35,154 bases of DNA from an uncultured Saprospiraceae bacterium (GTDB taxonomy: Bacteria > Bacteroidota > Bacteroidia > Chitinophagales > Saprospiraceae): the NCBI GenBank assembly GCA_938015805.1, contig CALLXF010000089.1, positions 1 through 35,154 on the forward strand, read 5' to 3'. The translations under genes were made by a program, and so were the position numbers. Of the stretch, positions 9,031 to 17,314 are shown one piece after another (position 1 is the stretch's first letter; every line of letters begins with the position of its first letter). The notes under the pieces were generated by a model. It made no database searches, had not been told where the DNA came from, and saw only the letters and a list, made by a program, of their open reading frames with translations.

Positions 9031-9468
9031 TTAAAACCATCCTGCTCCCAATCCTCTAAATGGCCAAGGAATTCCTGCTAATATTAAGAGTAGGGCAATC
9101 GAATAAAATATACTTATAGCTTTATGTTTTCCGGCAACGGAGTCTGCTCTTTTAGATCTAGAATATCCGATAGTAATCAGTATAATCGCTAGCAGCATTA
9201 AGGTGGCGTGCTCCATCGTGTAAAATCTAGTTACTGCATTTTTCATCGTATCAGAAGTAAACTGTACCATCGGACTTATAAAGTAAAGTACAGCTCCTAA
9301 TAATACCTGGATATGCGTAAAAATCATCGTAAAGAGGTAGGACTTTTTATCGCTGTCTGTAAATTCAGACTTATTTCTTTTAGTAAAACTGCCAATGATA
9401 GAAACGATAAGTAGGATCAGTATGATCCATCTGATTCCAGAATGGGCATGTTGTAACATAGTATACAT
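9031..9468 (-). CDS. Small four-span membrane protein, cytochrome b-like, function unknown
   Basis: A 145-residue protein with four membrane helices (about 9-27, 43-64, 82-101 and 115-132). Histidines sit in or next to helices (LQHAHSGIRW, FTHIQVLLG, TMEHATLML), which may be why relatives are often labelled cytochrome b; heme binding is not shown. The end, IPWPFRGLGAGWF, looks well conserved in Bacteroidota relatives that I recall. It lies 24 bases downstream of the T9SS hydrolase gene on the same strand and may share its transcript. ATG at 9468 is the first start; an ATG three codons later (9459) is an alternative. Confidence 0.65.
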   Translation of the reverse strand: MYTMLQHAHSGIRWIILILLIVSIIGSFTKRNKSEFTDSDKKSYLFTMIFTHIQVLLGAVLYFISPMVQFTSDTMKNAVTRFYTMEHATLMLLAIILITIGYSRSKRADSVAGKHKAISIFYSIALLLILAGIPWPFRGLGAGWF

Positions 9469-9492
9469 AGCGTATGATTTAGATCTATTTAA

Positions 9493-10947
9493 TTATTGTT
9501 TTACGATTTTCTTAATTCCTCTGTAAGTTGGCGAAATTACTTCTAAAATATATAATCCTTTAGGAAGTTGTTCGACAGATATTCGCGTAAGCGTATGATT
9601 TATTTTTTGCTCTATTACAGCATGCCCATTATAGTCTAGGAGGATTACTTTTGTATGCTGTAGACTGAGGGTTTTATCTAAATTGATTTCTAGGATATCG
9701 TTTGCTGGATTTGGAGAAAGTTCTATTTTCTCGGAGTCGATTAGTTGGGTAGTACTAGTAGTAATTCCTCTCAATAAAAATAAAATCGTAAGAGCCTCTT
9801 GCACTGCAGGGGTAACACACTCTGTATGATTTAGATCGGAGCCGATACTCCATTTTTCTATTTTAACCCCACCGTTATTTTTCATAACTTCTTCTGCTAA
9901 GATTGTATTCTGGAAGCTTACTTGATCATCACCTTCACAATAATACATCCTTAGCCATGCCTCAGGACTCCAGTCATAAACATCATTATCCGCAAGTGCC
10001 ATAGATAGAGGATGGTCAGGGTCATTAAATAAAGCATCTACGATATCATCTCTTAGCATAAATTTAGGAATAGAGCTGCCATGATTAGCCACAAGTATAT
10101 TTATGAGTCTCTGATTTAACTGTAAAAGATCGATAGAGCCATTTCTAAATTCCACAATATCTGAGATATAATCTGCTTTAAAAATATCCTCTAATTCTAT
10201 GTCCTGCAGTAAATCCGGATAAGCTGTTTTATAAGAAAGGGCCACATTAGGAAGATAAGCCACAAAAAAGTATTCGTTATCACCTAGTGAAAATTCGATC
10301 ATTTTTTCCGAAATACTATAAGGTCCAGACATGGGTAAATTCATGATGATGTCAAATTCGCCAGCATTATTTTGTTCCAGTTCTCTATGTAAAGCCATTG
10401 CTGCGTGTCCACCTTGAGAATACCCAGTAATAAATGTTCGTCCATTTAGATATCTGTTAAACTGAGAAGTGATAGAAGATCTTACTGCTCTCATCATATC
10501 CCTTCCAGCAGAGGCTTCTGTTTTTGCGTGAACATAAGGATGGAATCCTCGAGCTTCGTTCATTCCCAGATAATCGGGTGCAACTGTCACAAATCCAAAA
10601 CTAGCATATGTTTCTGCAAGTTGTACATCGGCCGCAGCTAGATTAGACATACCCTGATTCCGATCTGCTACCGTTCCATGCATATATGTCAGCATAGGAA
10701 ACTGCTTAAATCCATCCTTAGGAAGGATCAAAAGTCCAGAGGCAGTATCTTGAACTTCATTTACATCAGGGGTAGTATAGGTAATCTTATAATACTCTAT
10801 ATCATACTCTGCGGGGACACCCTGATCGATAAAGAATTGTTTTGACTCTTCCTTTAGAAATTCGAAGCTAACTAAATCCTGAGCTTGTACATTTAGAGAA
10901 GTCATTAAAATAATCAGGCAATAGCTTAAAAAGGGATATCTTAACAT
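9493..10947 (-). CDS. Secreted alpha/beta hydrolase with T9SS C-terminal sorting domain
   Basis: A 484-residue protein with a Sec signal peptide (about 1-22, ending NVQAQ), an alpha/beta hydrolase domain and, from about 405, a type A T9SS sorting domain (LSPNPANDILEINL, then GLYILEVIS and a basic end KKIVKQ). The nucleophile elbow is GYSQGGHAAMAL (G-x-S-x-G). YMHGTVADRNQGMSN is the oxyanion-hole strand, and a His near 376 in LNHTECVTPA is the probable catalytic base. The overall form resembles secretory lipases and acyl esterases of the prolyl-oligopeptidase type; the substrate is unknown. After secretion it would be cleaved and released or fixed to the cell surface. It is divergent from the HEAT/cyclophilin gene at 11054. 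Confidence 0.85.
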   Translation of the reverse strand: MLRYPFLSYCLIILMTSLNVQAQDLVSFEFLKEESKQFFIDQGVPAEYDIEYYKITYTTPDVNEVQDTASGLLILPKDGFKQFPMLTYMHGTVADRNQGMSNLAAADVQLAETYASFGFVTVAPDYLGMNEARGFHPYVHAKTEASAGRDMMRAVRSSITSQFNRYLNGRTFITGYSQGGHAAMALHRELEQNNAGEFDIIMNLPMSGPYSISEKMIEFSLGDNEYFFVAYLPNVALSYKTAYPDLLQDIELEDIFKADYISDIVEFRNGSIDLLQLNQRLINILVANHGSSIPKFMLRDDIVDALFNDPDHPLSMALADNDVYDWSPEAWLRMYYCEGDDQVSFQNTILAEEVMKNNGGVKIEKWSIGSDLNHTECVTPAVQEALTILFLLRGITTSTTQLIDSEKIELSPNPANDILEINLDKTLSLQHTKVILLDYNGHAVIEQKINHTLTRISVEQLPKGLYILEVISPTYRGIKKIVKQ

Positions 10948-11020
10948 GGTATAAGGTTTACATTAACGATTTTAGAAATTGAAAGTTATTAATATAATTT
11001 TAATGATATGGTAGAATATC

Positions 11021-11028
11021 TATTTTTG
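11021..11028 (+). promoter_or_regulatory. Putative -7 element of a Bacteroidota promoter
   Basis: TATTTTTG fits the TAnnTTTG consensus exactly and lies 25 bases upstream of the ATG at 11054. A clear TTG -33 box is missing; only a T-run is found about 20 bases upstream. Confidence 0.4.
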
Positions 11029-11053
11029 CCACTCTTTTAAGAAGAATGACTAC

Positions 11054-13054
11054 ATGATAAATAGAATTCTAGGTTTTTTTGTTCTCTGCTTTTATTTTAT
11101 TTCCTGTGTCCCAGGATTTGAAAAAGATTTTGACGGAGTATCTATAGATTTATCTAACAAGGAATATCGAGAAGCTTTTAGATTGCAAGATGAGCAGAAT
11201 ATAGATAGTCTATACACGTTATTGCGATCAGAAGATCCGACAAAGGCCTACATCGCAGGTCTAGCTTTTGCTTCCATTCAGGAAAAAAGATCCATAGATT
11301 CAGTTGCTGCTCAGCTGAGTAATGTTTATCCAAAAGTACGCAGCATTGCGGCTTATGCTCTCGGTCAGATCGGTGCAGAAGCAGGAGAAGATTTTCTTAT
11401 CGACGCTTTTAAAAACAAGGACACGTTAGATATTAATAATGTAGTTAATTCTCGAATTTTAGAGGCAGTAGGTAAATGTGGGGGAGAGAATATGTTGAGT
11501 GCTTTATCCACTATCTCTACATATAGGAATACGGATACGCTCTTATTACTCGGTCAAGTAAGAGGCATTTATCGATATGGTGTACGAGGGATGACTAATC
11601 CTGCTGGTACAAAGCGGATGGTGGATATAGTTACGGATAATACTTACCCATCAGAGGTGAGGATGATGGCTGCACACTATCTAGCTAGAGTTCAAAAAAT
11701 CGATATCAATGAATATAAATTTAGATTAGTAAAGTTTTTTACTTCTGATCCAGATCCACATATACGGATGGCGATTGCTGGTGCTCTAGGAAAAGTATCT
11801 GACGGAGAGATTCATTCTTATTTATTAAATCAGCTTACTATAGAAAAGGATTATAGAGTTATTGTTTCTATATTAAAATCATTAGGCAATTATCCTTACA
11901 TCCGATCTGTCGAGCCCATCATTACTTTACTCTCTCATAAAAATCGACATGTAGCTGAGGCTTCCGCCCAATTTTTAATCGATAATGGAAATGGGTCAGA
12001 TGCTACTTTTTATAGATCATTAATAAATGATTCTCTGTATTACAGTGTAAATGCAAAATTATACGAATCAGTTTTGGTAAACTTACCTGCTTATTTTACA
12101 AATACTCGTAAAAAGCTAAGGGAGGAGATTTTGGCTAAAGCCAATGATTCTATTTCAGTAGCAGAGAAAGTAGGATTGATACGTACATTGGCGCACGAGC
12201 CTCGATCTTATGTAGATTTAAAAGAACTTGCTACTAATTCGGAGGACAAAGCAATTGCTACAGCAAGTATGGAAGCATTGAGTGGATTACTTGTAAGTCC
12301 TCATTTTATAAAGACTTTTAAAGGAAAACATCTTTTTAAACGTAAGGAAATAGCAGATATCTTAATCGATATATTTAAAAAAGGAGATGCAGGTATGTCT
12401 GCTGTTGCTGCTGATATGATCATCGATCCAGAGACACAGCTAAAGGATATAATCACCGAGGTCAGCTATCTTATAGAAGCAAGGAATAAATTACAGCTGC
12501 CTAGAGAAATAGAAACCTATAATAAGATACAGGAAGCGATCAGTATTTTAAAGGGAGAAAAATTTATTCCCAAAAAAGTAAATTTTAATAACCCGATAGA
12601 GTGGTCTAGATTAGAAGGACTTAGTGATACCAGTATTTTTGTAATTCAGACTAATAAAGGTAGTATCAGTTTTAAACCCTACACAAAAGATACTCCTGGA
12701 ACAGTGGCTAATTTTGTTAAGTTAGCAGAAAGTGATTTTTATGATGAAAAATCTTTCCATAGGGTCGTTTCTAATTTTGTCGTACAGGGAGGATGTCCTA
12801 GAGGGGATGGATATGGAAGTCTAGATTATACGATTCGTTCAGAATTTGCTCCATTATATTATAATGACGCTGGATATTTAGGTATGGCATCAGCTGGTCC
12901 TCACACAGAGGGAGTTCAGTTTTTTATTACTCATTCTCCGACTCCTCATTTAGATGGACGATATACTATTTTTGGGAAAGTAACGGATGGTATGGATGTC
13001 GTACACAATATTTTCCCAGGTGATAAAATAACTAACGTAATAATAAAAAAATAA
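11054..13054 (+). CDS. Lipoprotein with HEAT repeats fused to a cyclophilin-type peptidyl-prolyl isomerase
   Basis: A 666-residue protein. The N-terminus is a lipoprotein signal with its lipid-attachment cysteine at residue 18 (FYFISC). Residues of roughly 35-490 form helical HEAT-like repeats, for example KVRSIAAYALGQIGAEAGED and HIRMAIAGALGKVSD. The last 160 residues are a cyclophilin domain: FVIQTNKGSISF, TPGTVANFVKLAE, FHRVVSNFVVQGG (the catalytic Arg of the FHRV motif and the FxxQGG motif), EGVQFFIT and HLDGRYTIFGKV. The likely role is protein folding in the periplasm or at the inner face of the outer membrane, with the HEAT part binding clients or partners; this is inference. gcvT starts 2 bases after its stop, so they probably share a transcript, though the functions look unrelated. 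Confidence 0.88.
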   Translation: MINRILGFFVLCFYFISCVPGFEKDFDGVSIDLSNKEYREAFRLQDEQNIDSLYTLLRSEDPTKAYIAGLAFASIQEKRSIDSVAAQLSNVYPKVRSIAAYALGQIGAEAGEDFLIDAFKNKDTLDINNVVNSRILEAVGKCGGENMLSALSTISTYRNTDTLLLLGQVRGIYRYGVRGMTNPAGTKRMVDIVTDNTYPSEVRMMAAHYLARVQKIDINEYKFRLVKFFTSDPDPHIRMAIAGALGKVSDGEIHSYLLNQLTIEKDYRVIVSILKSLGNYPYIRSVEPIITLLSHKNRHVAEASAQFLIDNGNGSDATFYRSLINDSLYYSVNAKLYESVLVNLPAYFTNTRKKLREEILAKANDSISVAEKVGLIRTLAHEPRSYVDLKELATNSEDKAIATASMEALSGLLVSPHFIKTFKGKHLFKRKEIADILIDIFKKGDAGMSAVAADMIIDPETQLKDIITEVSYLIEARNKLQLPREIETYNKIQEAISILKGEKFIPKKVNFNNPIEWSRLEGLSDTSIFVIQTNKGSISFKPYTKDTPGTVANFVKLAESDFYDEKSFHRVVSNFVVQGGCPRGDGYGSLDYTIRSEFAPLYYNDAGYLGMASAGPHTEGVQFFITHSPTPHLDGRYTIFGKVTDGMDVVHNIFPGDKITNVIIKK

Positions 13055-13055
13055 A

Positions 13056-14162
13056 ATGCAGAAAACATCACTCTACCAAAAACACGTAGATCTCGGAGCA
13101 AAGATGGTTCCTTTTGCCGGTTTTGAAATGCCAGTCTATTACTCTAATATCAGAGAGGAACATTTAGCAGTTAGGAATGGTGCAGGGATGTTTGACGTAA
13201 GTCATATGGGGGAATTTATCCTAAAAGGAAAAGGGGCTTTAGATCTAGTCCAGGCGATCAGTTCTAATGATGCGAGTGTTATGAAGATAGGAGATGCTCA
13301 GTATACATGTATACCTAATGATGACGGAGGGATCGTCGACGATATGATTGTATATAGGTTAGATGAAGATAAATGTAGTGACGGGGAGAAAGCTTTTATG
13401 CTAGTGGTAAACGCCTCTAACATAAAAAAGGACTGGGACTGGATATCGAGTAAAAATACTTTTGAGTGTACGATGACTGATATTTCTGATCACTCAGGAC
13501 TTCTTGCTGTTCAGGGACCTCAGGCTGTTAGATTATTACAAACTTTGACGCAAGTCGATCTGACTAATGTTGCGTTTTATAAATTTACCAAAGGGACTAT
13601 TGCAGGTATAGAAAATGTGCTGATATCTGGAACAGGTTACACAGGGTCAGGTGGTTTAGAGTTATACGTACATAATTCTAACCTCGAAAAATTATGGGAT
13701 GCTATCATCGCCATCGATGGGATCACACCTGTCGGGTTAGGGGCGAGAGATACATTACGTTTAGAGATGGGTTACTGTCTTTATGGAAATGATATCGATG
13801 ATACAACATCACCTATCGAGGCTGGACTATCTTGGATTACAAAATTAAAAAAGACTGCAGATTTTAGTTCTAAGTCTATATTTAAAGCACAAAAGAAAAG
13901 AGGATATCAGCAAAAATTAGTAGGTTTTAAAGTTGATGATCGTAGAGTACCTAGACAAGGTTACCCGATTTTTGATGAGGATATGAATCTTATCGGCAAG
14001 GTTACATCGGGTACATCATCTCCATCCTTAGAAGTTCCGATCGGGATGGGATACGTAAATAAAGCGCTTGCAAAATCTGGTTCTAAAATAAAAATACAAG
14101 CAGGCAAAAAAGTCCTGAAGGCAGAAGTTTGTAAAACACCTTTTGTAAACACCGATTCTTAG
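13056..14162 (+). CDS. gcvT: Aminomethyltransferase (glycine cleavage system T protein)
   Basis: Transfers the aminomethyl carbon from the lipoylated H protein to tetrahydrofolate, releasing ammonia. The 368 residues match the usual length. Seen here: the N-terminal HVDLGAKMVPFAGFEMPVYY, VRNGAGMFDVSHMGEF (folate-domain signature), GILAVQGP-type LLAVQGPQAVRLL, the SGTGYTGSGGLELY segment, and GLGARDTLRLEMGYCLYGND (highly conserved in GcvT). The C-terminal barrel has GKVTSGTSSPSLEVPIGMGY, matching the family G-x-VTSG-x-xSPxL-x-xxIGMGYV. No gcvH or gcvP is in the window, so the pathway genes are dispersed. It directly follows the HEAT/cyclophilin gene. Confidence 0.96.
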   Translation: MQKTSLYQKHVDLGAKMVPFAGFEMPVYYSNIREEHLAVRNGAGMFDVSHMGEFILKGKGALDLVQAISSNDASVMKIGDAQYTCIPNDDGGIVDDMIVYRLDEDKCSDGEKAFMLVVNASNIKKDWDWISSKNTFECTMTDISDHSGLLAVQGPQAVRLLQTLTQVDLTNVAFYKFTKGTIAGIENVLISGTGYTGSGGLELYVHNSNLEKLWDAIIAIDGITPVGLGARDTLRLEMGYCLYGNDIDDTTSPIEAGLSWITKLKKTADFSSKSIFKAQKKRGYQQKLVGFKVDDRRVPRQGYPIFDEDMNLIGKVTSGTSSPSLEVPIGMGYVNKALAKSGSKIKIQAGKKVLKAEVCKTPFVNTDS

Positions 14163-14182
14163 TTTAAACAAAAAGGCATTAA

Positions 14183-14203
14183 TTACTATTTATATTTTAG
14201 TAA
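14183..14203. promoter_or_regulatory. Inverted repeat upstream of the GbsR-type regulator (possible operator)
   Basis: TTACTA (14183-14188), a 9-base spacer and TAGTAA (14198-14203) form a perfect 6-bp inverted repeat that ends 9 bases before the regulator's ATG. A TATTTTAG box overlapping it is one base from the TAnnTTTG element. MarR/GbsR proteins often bind such sites to repress themselves; binding here is inference. Confidence 0.35.
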
Positions 14204-14212
14204 ATAAAACAA

Positions 14213-14713
14213 ATGCAACTTACTGAGGGTAAGCAGAAATTTATAAGTTCGTGGGGAGACCTTGCTACGGAGTGGGGAATCACCAAGACTATGGGTCAAA
14301 TCCACGCTTTACTAATGCTTTCTTCTAAGGCTATGAATGCCGATATGATCATGCATGAGTTACAGATTTCTCGAGGTAATGCAAACATGAACATAAGAGC
14401 TCTCCTAGAATGGGAATTGTTACAAAAAAAATCAGTTATAGGAGATCGTAAAGATTACTTTGTAGCGGAGAAAGACTTCTGGATCATATTTAAAAAAATA
14501 GTAGAGCACCGTAAGAAAAAGGAATTAGATCCACTGATTACATTGCTGGAAGAGATTTCCGAAGTAGGTCCTCACTGTAATGAGTCCAAAGAGTTTTGCA
14601 AGGTCGTAAAGGAATTAAAACTTTTTTCTTCTAAAGCAGATAGTGCCTTAGAGAATGTCATGAATTCCAAAGCAAACTGGCTTATAGGATCTTATTTTAA
14701 AATGATGAGATAA
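14213..14713 (+). CDS. GbsR/MarR-family transcriptional regulator
   Basis: A 166-residue winged helix-turn-helix protein. The sequence begins with the family-typical FISSWGDLATEWGITKTMGQIHALL (regions 9-34). The recognition part is MNADMIMHELQISRGNANMNIRALLEW, with the SRGNxxMNIRxL signature of the GbsR (OpuAR/YvaV-like) group, followed by a wing (KKSVIGDRKDYFVAE) and a C-terminal helical dimerisation region. Known relatives respond to choline or control glycine-betaine genes in Bacilli; in Bacteroidota the ligand is unknown. It stands 50 bases after gcvT and 106 bases before the DUF1015 gene. A 6-bp inverted repeat just before its start may be its own operator. Confidence 0.85.
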   Translation: MQLTEGKQKFISSWGDLATEWGITKTMGQIHALLMLSSKAMNADMIMHELQISRGNANMNIRALLEWELLQKKSVIGDRKDYFVAEKDFWIIFKKIVEHRKKKELDPLITLLEEISEVGPHCNESKEFCKVVKELKLFSSKADSALENVMNSKANWLIGSYFKMMR

Positions 14714-14819
14714 ATACTTCTGGTCCTTATAATTGCATAATCCGAGTTAAATTTATTTTTTGGCATTTTTTTAGTCATATTAGGGTCGTAATATATAGAA
14801 GACTAGAACTAACCGACTG

Positions 14820-15926
14820 ATGAAAATTTATCCATTCCAAGCGATTTATCCAGAATTAGAATTGATTACCTCAGTAGATTCTTTTTTTAAATCTGTAAAA
14901 CATCAGTTTGAAAAATATAGGAAAACAGGTTTTTTTAAAAGAGCGGCTCAGGAGGCCTTTTATATTCATGAGATAACAAAATTTGGTCGTGTATATAGGG
15001 GTGTAATTGCTACCTCTGATATCCAAGATTTTTTAACTAATAAAATATTAGTTCACGAAAACACCCTTGCCGCAAAACAGCAAACGATGATGGAACTACT
15101 CCTAGATCGTAAGGCGATGATAAAACCTATTTTAGTCGGCTATGATAATCATACCAAAATAGATCAATATCTAGATCAGTACGTTAAAAATAATAAGCCA
15201 GTAGTAGTTGGAGAATTTGAAGATTCTAATGAACAACATAGATTTTTTGAGATGGCAGACGGTGATGAAATACTAAAGCTGACTAATCTTTTTAATGGAG
15301 TAAAAAAATCCTATATCGCAGATGGACATCATCGGAGATCTACGATTTTACATCTATATAAATCAAAAAAATTTAGGAGTGATAACGGAGTAAGACAGTC
15401 TTTACTTACGGCATTATTTCCATTTAGCGATTTAGAGATATATGACTTTAATCGTGTGGCAACAGTTTTTGATGTGATATCTCGAAATGAGTTGCTGGTC
15501 AGATTATCAAAAGTATGTAAACTTAAAATATTAAAACAGCCTCGTAAGCCTAAATCGAAATTTGAGATTACTATGTTTTTTGATGGGGAATGGTTTTCCT
15601 TAAAGTGGAAGAAAAAAGTATTACAAACTTGTAAAAAAAATAAAGTAACACTAGATGCAGATTTGCTCAATCAGTATGTTTTTAGAGATATCTTAGCTAT
15701 AGAGGATGTAAAAATATCTGATCGTATAAAATATCATGAAGGTGTAAATGGTATTGATAATGTAATCAATGCCGTAAATAATGATCCTAAAAAAGTGGCA
15801 TTTTGTGTTTACCCAGTGACCATTGATGAACTCAAAAAAGTAGCTGATAACAAACTGGATCTACCTCCTAAGAGTACATGGTTTGAACCTAGGATAAAGA
15901 ACGGTATGATTTCCGAAGATTTTTAA
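14820..15926 (+). CDS. DUF1015-family protein
   Basis: A 368-residue cytoplasmic protein of the DUF1015 family (usual length about 400). Seen here: the N-terminal IYPFQAIYPELEL (family pattern around xRP, here altered), FYIHEITKFGRVYRGVIA (family Y-x-Y-x-Q ... R-x-G), HENTLAAKQQTMMELL (the HExT ... R pattern, with R replaced) and YIADGHHRRSTILHL, the invariant ADGHHR motif. The family belongs to the ParB/sulfiredoxin-like superfamily that includes ADP-dependent serine kinase, and in many genomes lies next to serine biosynthesis genes. No serA or serC is in this window, so the function stays open. The amidohydrolase starts 24 bases downstream and is probably co-transcribed. Confidence 0.85.
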   Translation: MKIYPFQAIYPELELITSVDSFFKSVKHQFEKYRKTGFFKRAAQEAFYIHEITKFGRVYRGVIATSDIQDFLTNKILVHENTLAAKQQTMMELLLDRKAMIKPILVGYDNHTKIDQYLDQYVKNNKPVVVGEFEDSNEQHRFFEMADGDEILKLTNLFNGVKKSYIADGHHRRSTILHLYKSKKFRSDNGVRQSLLTALFPFSDLEIYDFNRVATVFDVISRNELLVRLSKVCKLKILKQPRKPKSKFEITMFFDGEWFSLKWKKKVLQTCKKNKVTLDADLLNQYVFRDILAIEDVKISDRIKYHEGVNGIDNVINAVNNDPKKVAFCVYPVTIDELKKVADNKLDLPPKSTWFEPRIKNGMISEDF

Positions 15927-15950
15927 ACCTTAGATTTAAGTACGACCAAT

Positions 15951-17132
15951 ATGAAAAAAATTACAGCTGATATTATATATCCAGTTTCTGCTGATCCCAT
16001 TCCTAATGGAGTCGTAATAGTAAATGACGATGGAACAATAAAAGCAATAGGTACGAGCAGTGATTATGCTACTGAGGATGCAGATCATTATAAGGGTGCC
16101 ATAATTCCAGGTTTTATAAATACGCACTGTCACCTCGAGCTATCACATTTAAAAGCAAAAGTGCCTACTGGGACTGGTTTAATTCCTTTTATAACTAGTG
16201 TCGTAACACAACGCGATTTTCCGGAGCATGTCATCATGCAATCTATAGAAAATGCCGATGTAGAAATGTGGAAAAATGGGATCAATGCTGTAGGTGATAT
16301 CTCTAATAAGGGAGATACCGCCGCGACTAAATCATCCAGTAAAATCGATTACTACACTTTTGTAGAGATGTTTGATTTTATACAAGATCATTTACTACAA
16401 CCGACTATAGAACAGTATAAATCTGTTTATGATTTACAAGTAGATAACAAATATAACTGTAAATCCTACGTGCCTCATGCTCCTTATTCAGTAAGTCCTA
16501 AGTTGTTCCAGTTTATAAATGAAAACAATGCTGCAGGTAATACTGTAAGTATCCATAATCAAGAAACACCACAAGAGAATCAAATGTTTGAGAAAGGAAC
16601 TGGTGACTTCTTTGAATTTTATAAAGGCTTCGGGATGTCTCTAGATCATTTTAAAGCAATCGAGAAGTCAGCTATTTTTTATGCTATGCGACATATGGAT
16701 CCGTTGCAGAAAACCCTTTTTGTACATAATACCATGACAACAGCAGCAGATATAGAAGCTGCTAATATGTGGAGTGATAAAGTATTCTGGGCTACTTGTG
16801 CTAATGCTAATTTATATATAGAAAATCGACTGCCAGATTATAAAACTTTTATAGAAGCTGATGCAAAAGTGACCATTGGTACTGATAGTCTTACATCTAA
16901 TTGGCAACTGAGTATTTTAGAAGAAATGAAAACCATAGAAAAGTATAATAGCTATATCTCGTTTGACACATTGCTAAGATGGGCTACGCTAAATGGTGCA
17001 GAAGCATTGTCCTATGATGATCGATTAGGTAGTCTAGAGGTAGGAAAATCACCAGGAGTGCTTCATTTAGATACAGATGTAAAGGAAGGAATAGTTGATT
17101 TACAAGGGGCTGCTGTTAAAAGAATTTTCTAG
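15951..17132 (+). CDS. Amidohydrolase-family deaminase (ATZ/TRZ/aminofutalosine deaminase-like)
   Basis: A 393-residue TIM-barrel metal hydrolase. Metal-ligand motifs are visible in order: H59-x-H61 ([12 protein letters not shown]), a [10 protein letters not shown] histidine, [10 protein letters not shown], a later VHNT histidine and the aspartate of IGTDSLTSN. The short N-terminal and C-terminal beta domain is also present ([21 protein letters not shown]). The HCHLELS form and overall length resemble aminodeoxyfutalosine deaminases of menaquinone synthesis, but S-adenosylhomocysteine or guanine/cytosine deaminases of the same superfamily cannot be excluded, and no mqn gene is in the window. 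It begins 24 bases after the DUF1015 gene. Confidence 0.82.
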   Translation: MKKITADIIYPVSADPIPNGVVIVNDDGTIKAIGTSSDYATEDADHYKGAIIPGFINTHCHLELSHLKAKVPTGTGLIPFITSVVTQRDFPEHVIMQSIENADVEMWKNGINAVGDISNKGDTAATKSSSKIDYYTFVEMFDFIQDHLLQPTIEQYKSVYDLQVDNKYNCKSYVPHAPYSVSPKLFQFINENNAAGNTVSIHNQETPQENQMFEKGTGDFFEFYKGFGMSLDHFKAIEKSAIFYAMRHMDPLQKTLFVHNTMTTAADIEAANMWSDKVFWATCANANLYIENRLPDYKTFIEADAKVTIGTDSLTSNWQLSILEEMKTIEKYNSYISFDTLLRWATLNGAEALSYDDRLGSLEVGKSPGVLHLDTDVKEGIVDLQGAAVKRIF

Positions 17133-17183
17133 ATAATTCAATTAGGATTTTGTTTCTAAGTTTTTAAAAAACAAAGACACTAT

Positions 17184-17303
17184 CTACTCAAAGAAGTAAT
17201 TAAAAACCCATTCTATTCCTGCCATAACTGCGATAAGAATAACTGCAGTGATGACTATAGTTTTTAAAGGTATCCTAAACTCTTTGGGATCTCTTGGTTG
17301 CAT
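17184..17303 (-). CDS. 39-residue single-span membrane peptide downstream of the M29 peptidase
   Basis: An ATG at 17303 opens a 39-codon frame closed by TAG at 17184. The product starts with a polar, basic segment (MQPRDPKEFRIPLK), followed by one hydrophobic span (TIVITAVILIAVMAG) and a short aromatic tail ending NYFFE. It begins 11 bases after the stop codon of the aminopeptidase gene on the same strand, and it fills the gap up to the convergent amidohydrolase gene. The spacing, strand and membrane-like composition favour a real small gene; there is no homology evidence available to me. The N-terminus should stay in the cytoplasm by charge. Confidence 0.6.
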   Translation of the reverse strand: MQPRDPKEFRIPLKTIVITAVILIAVMAGIEWVFNYFFE

Positions 17304-17314
17304 TATTTTGATAA

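Noticed and set aside
15329-15670. 113-residue minus-strand frame
   Set aside because: It lies wholly within the DUF1015 gene, has no recognisable domain, and the sense protein has the conserved ADGHHR motif.
17149-17175. TTTGTTT / AAACAAA inverted repeat as a bidirectional terminator between convergent genes
   Set aside because: Only 7 AT-rich pairs with an unpaired inner part. It is too weak to support, though the position would be suitable.
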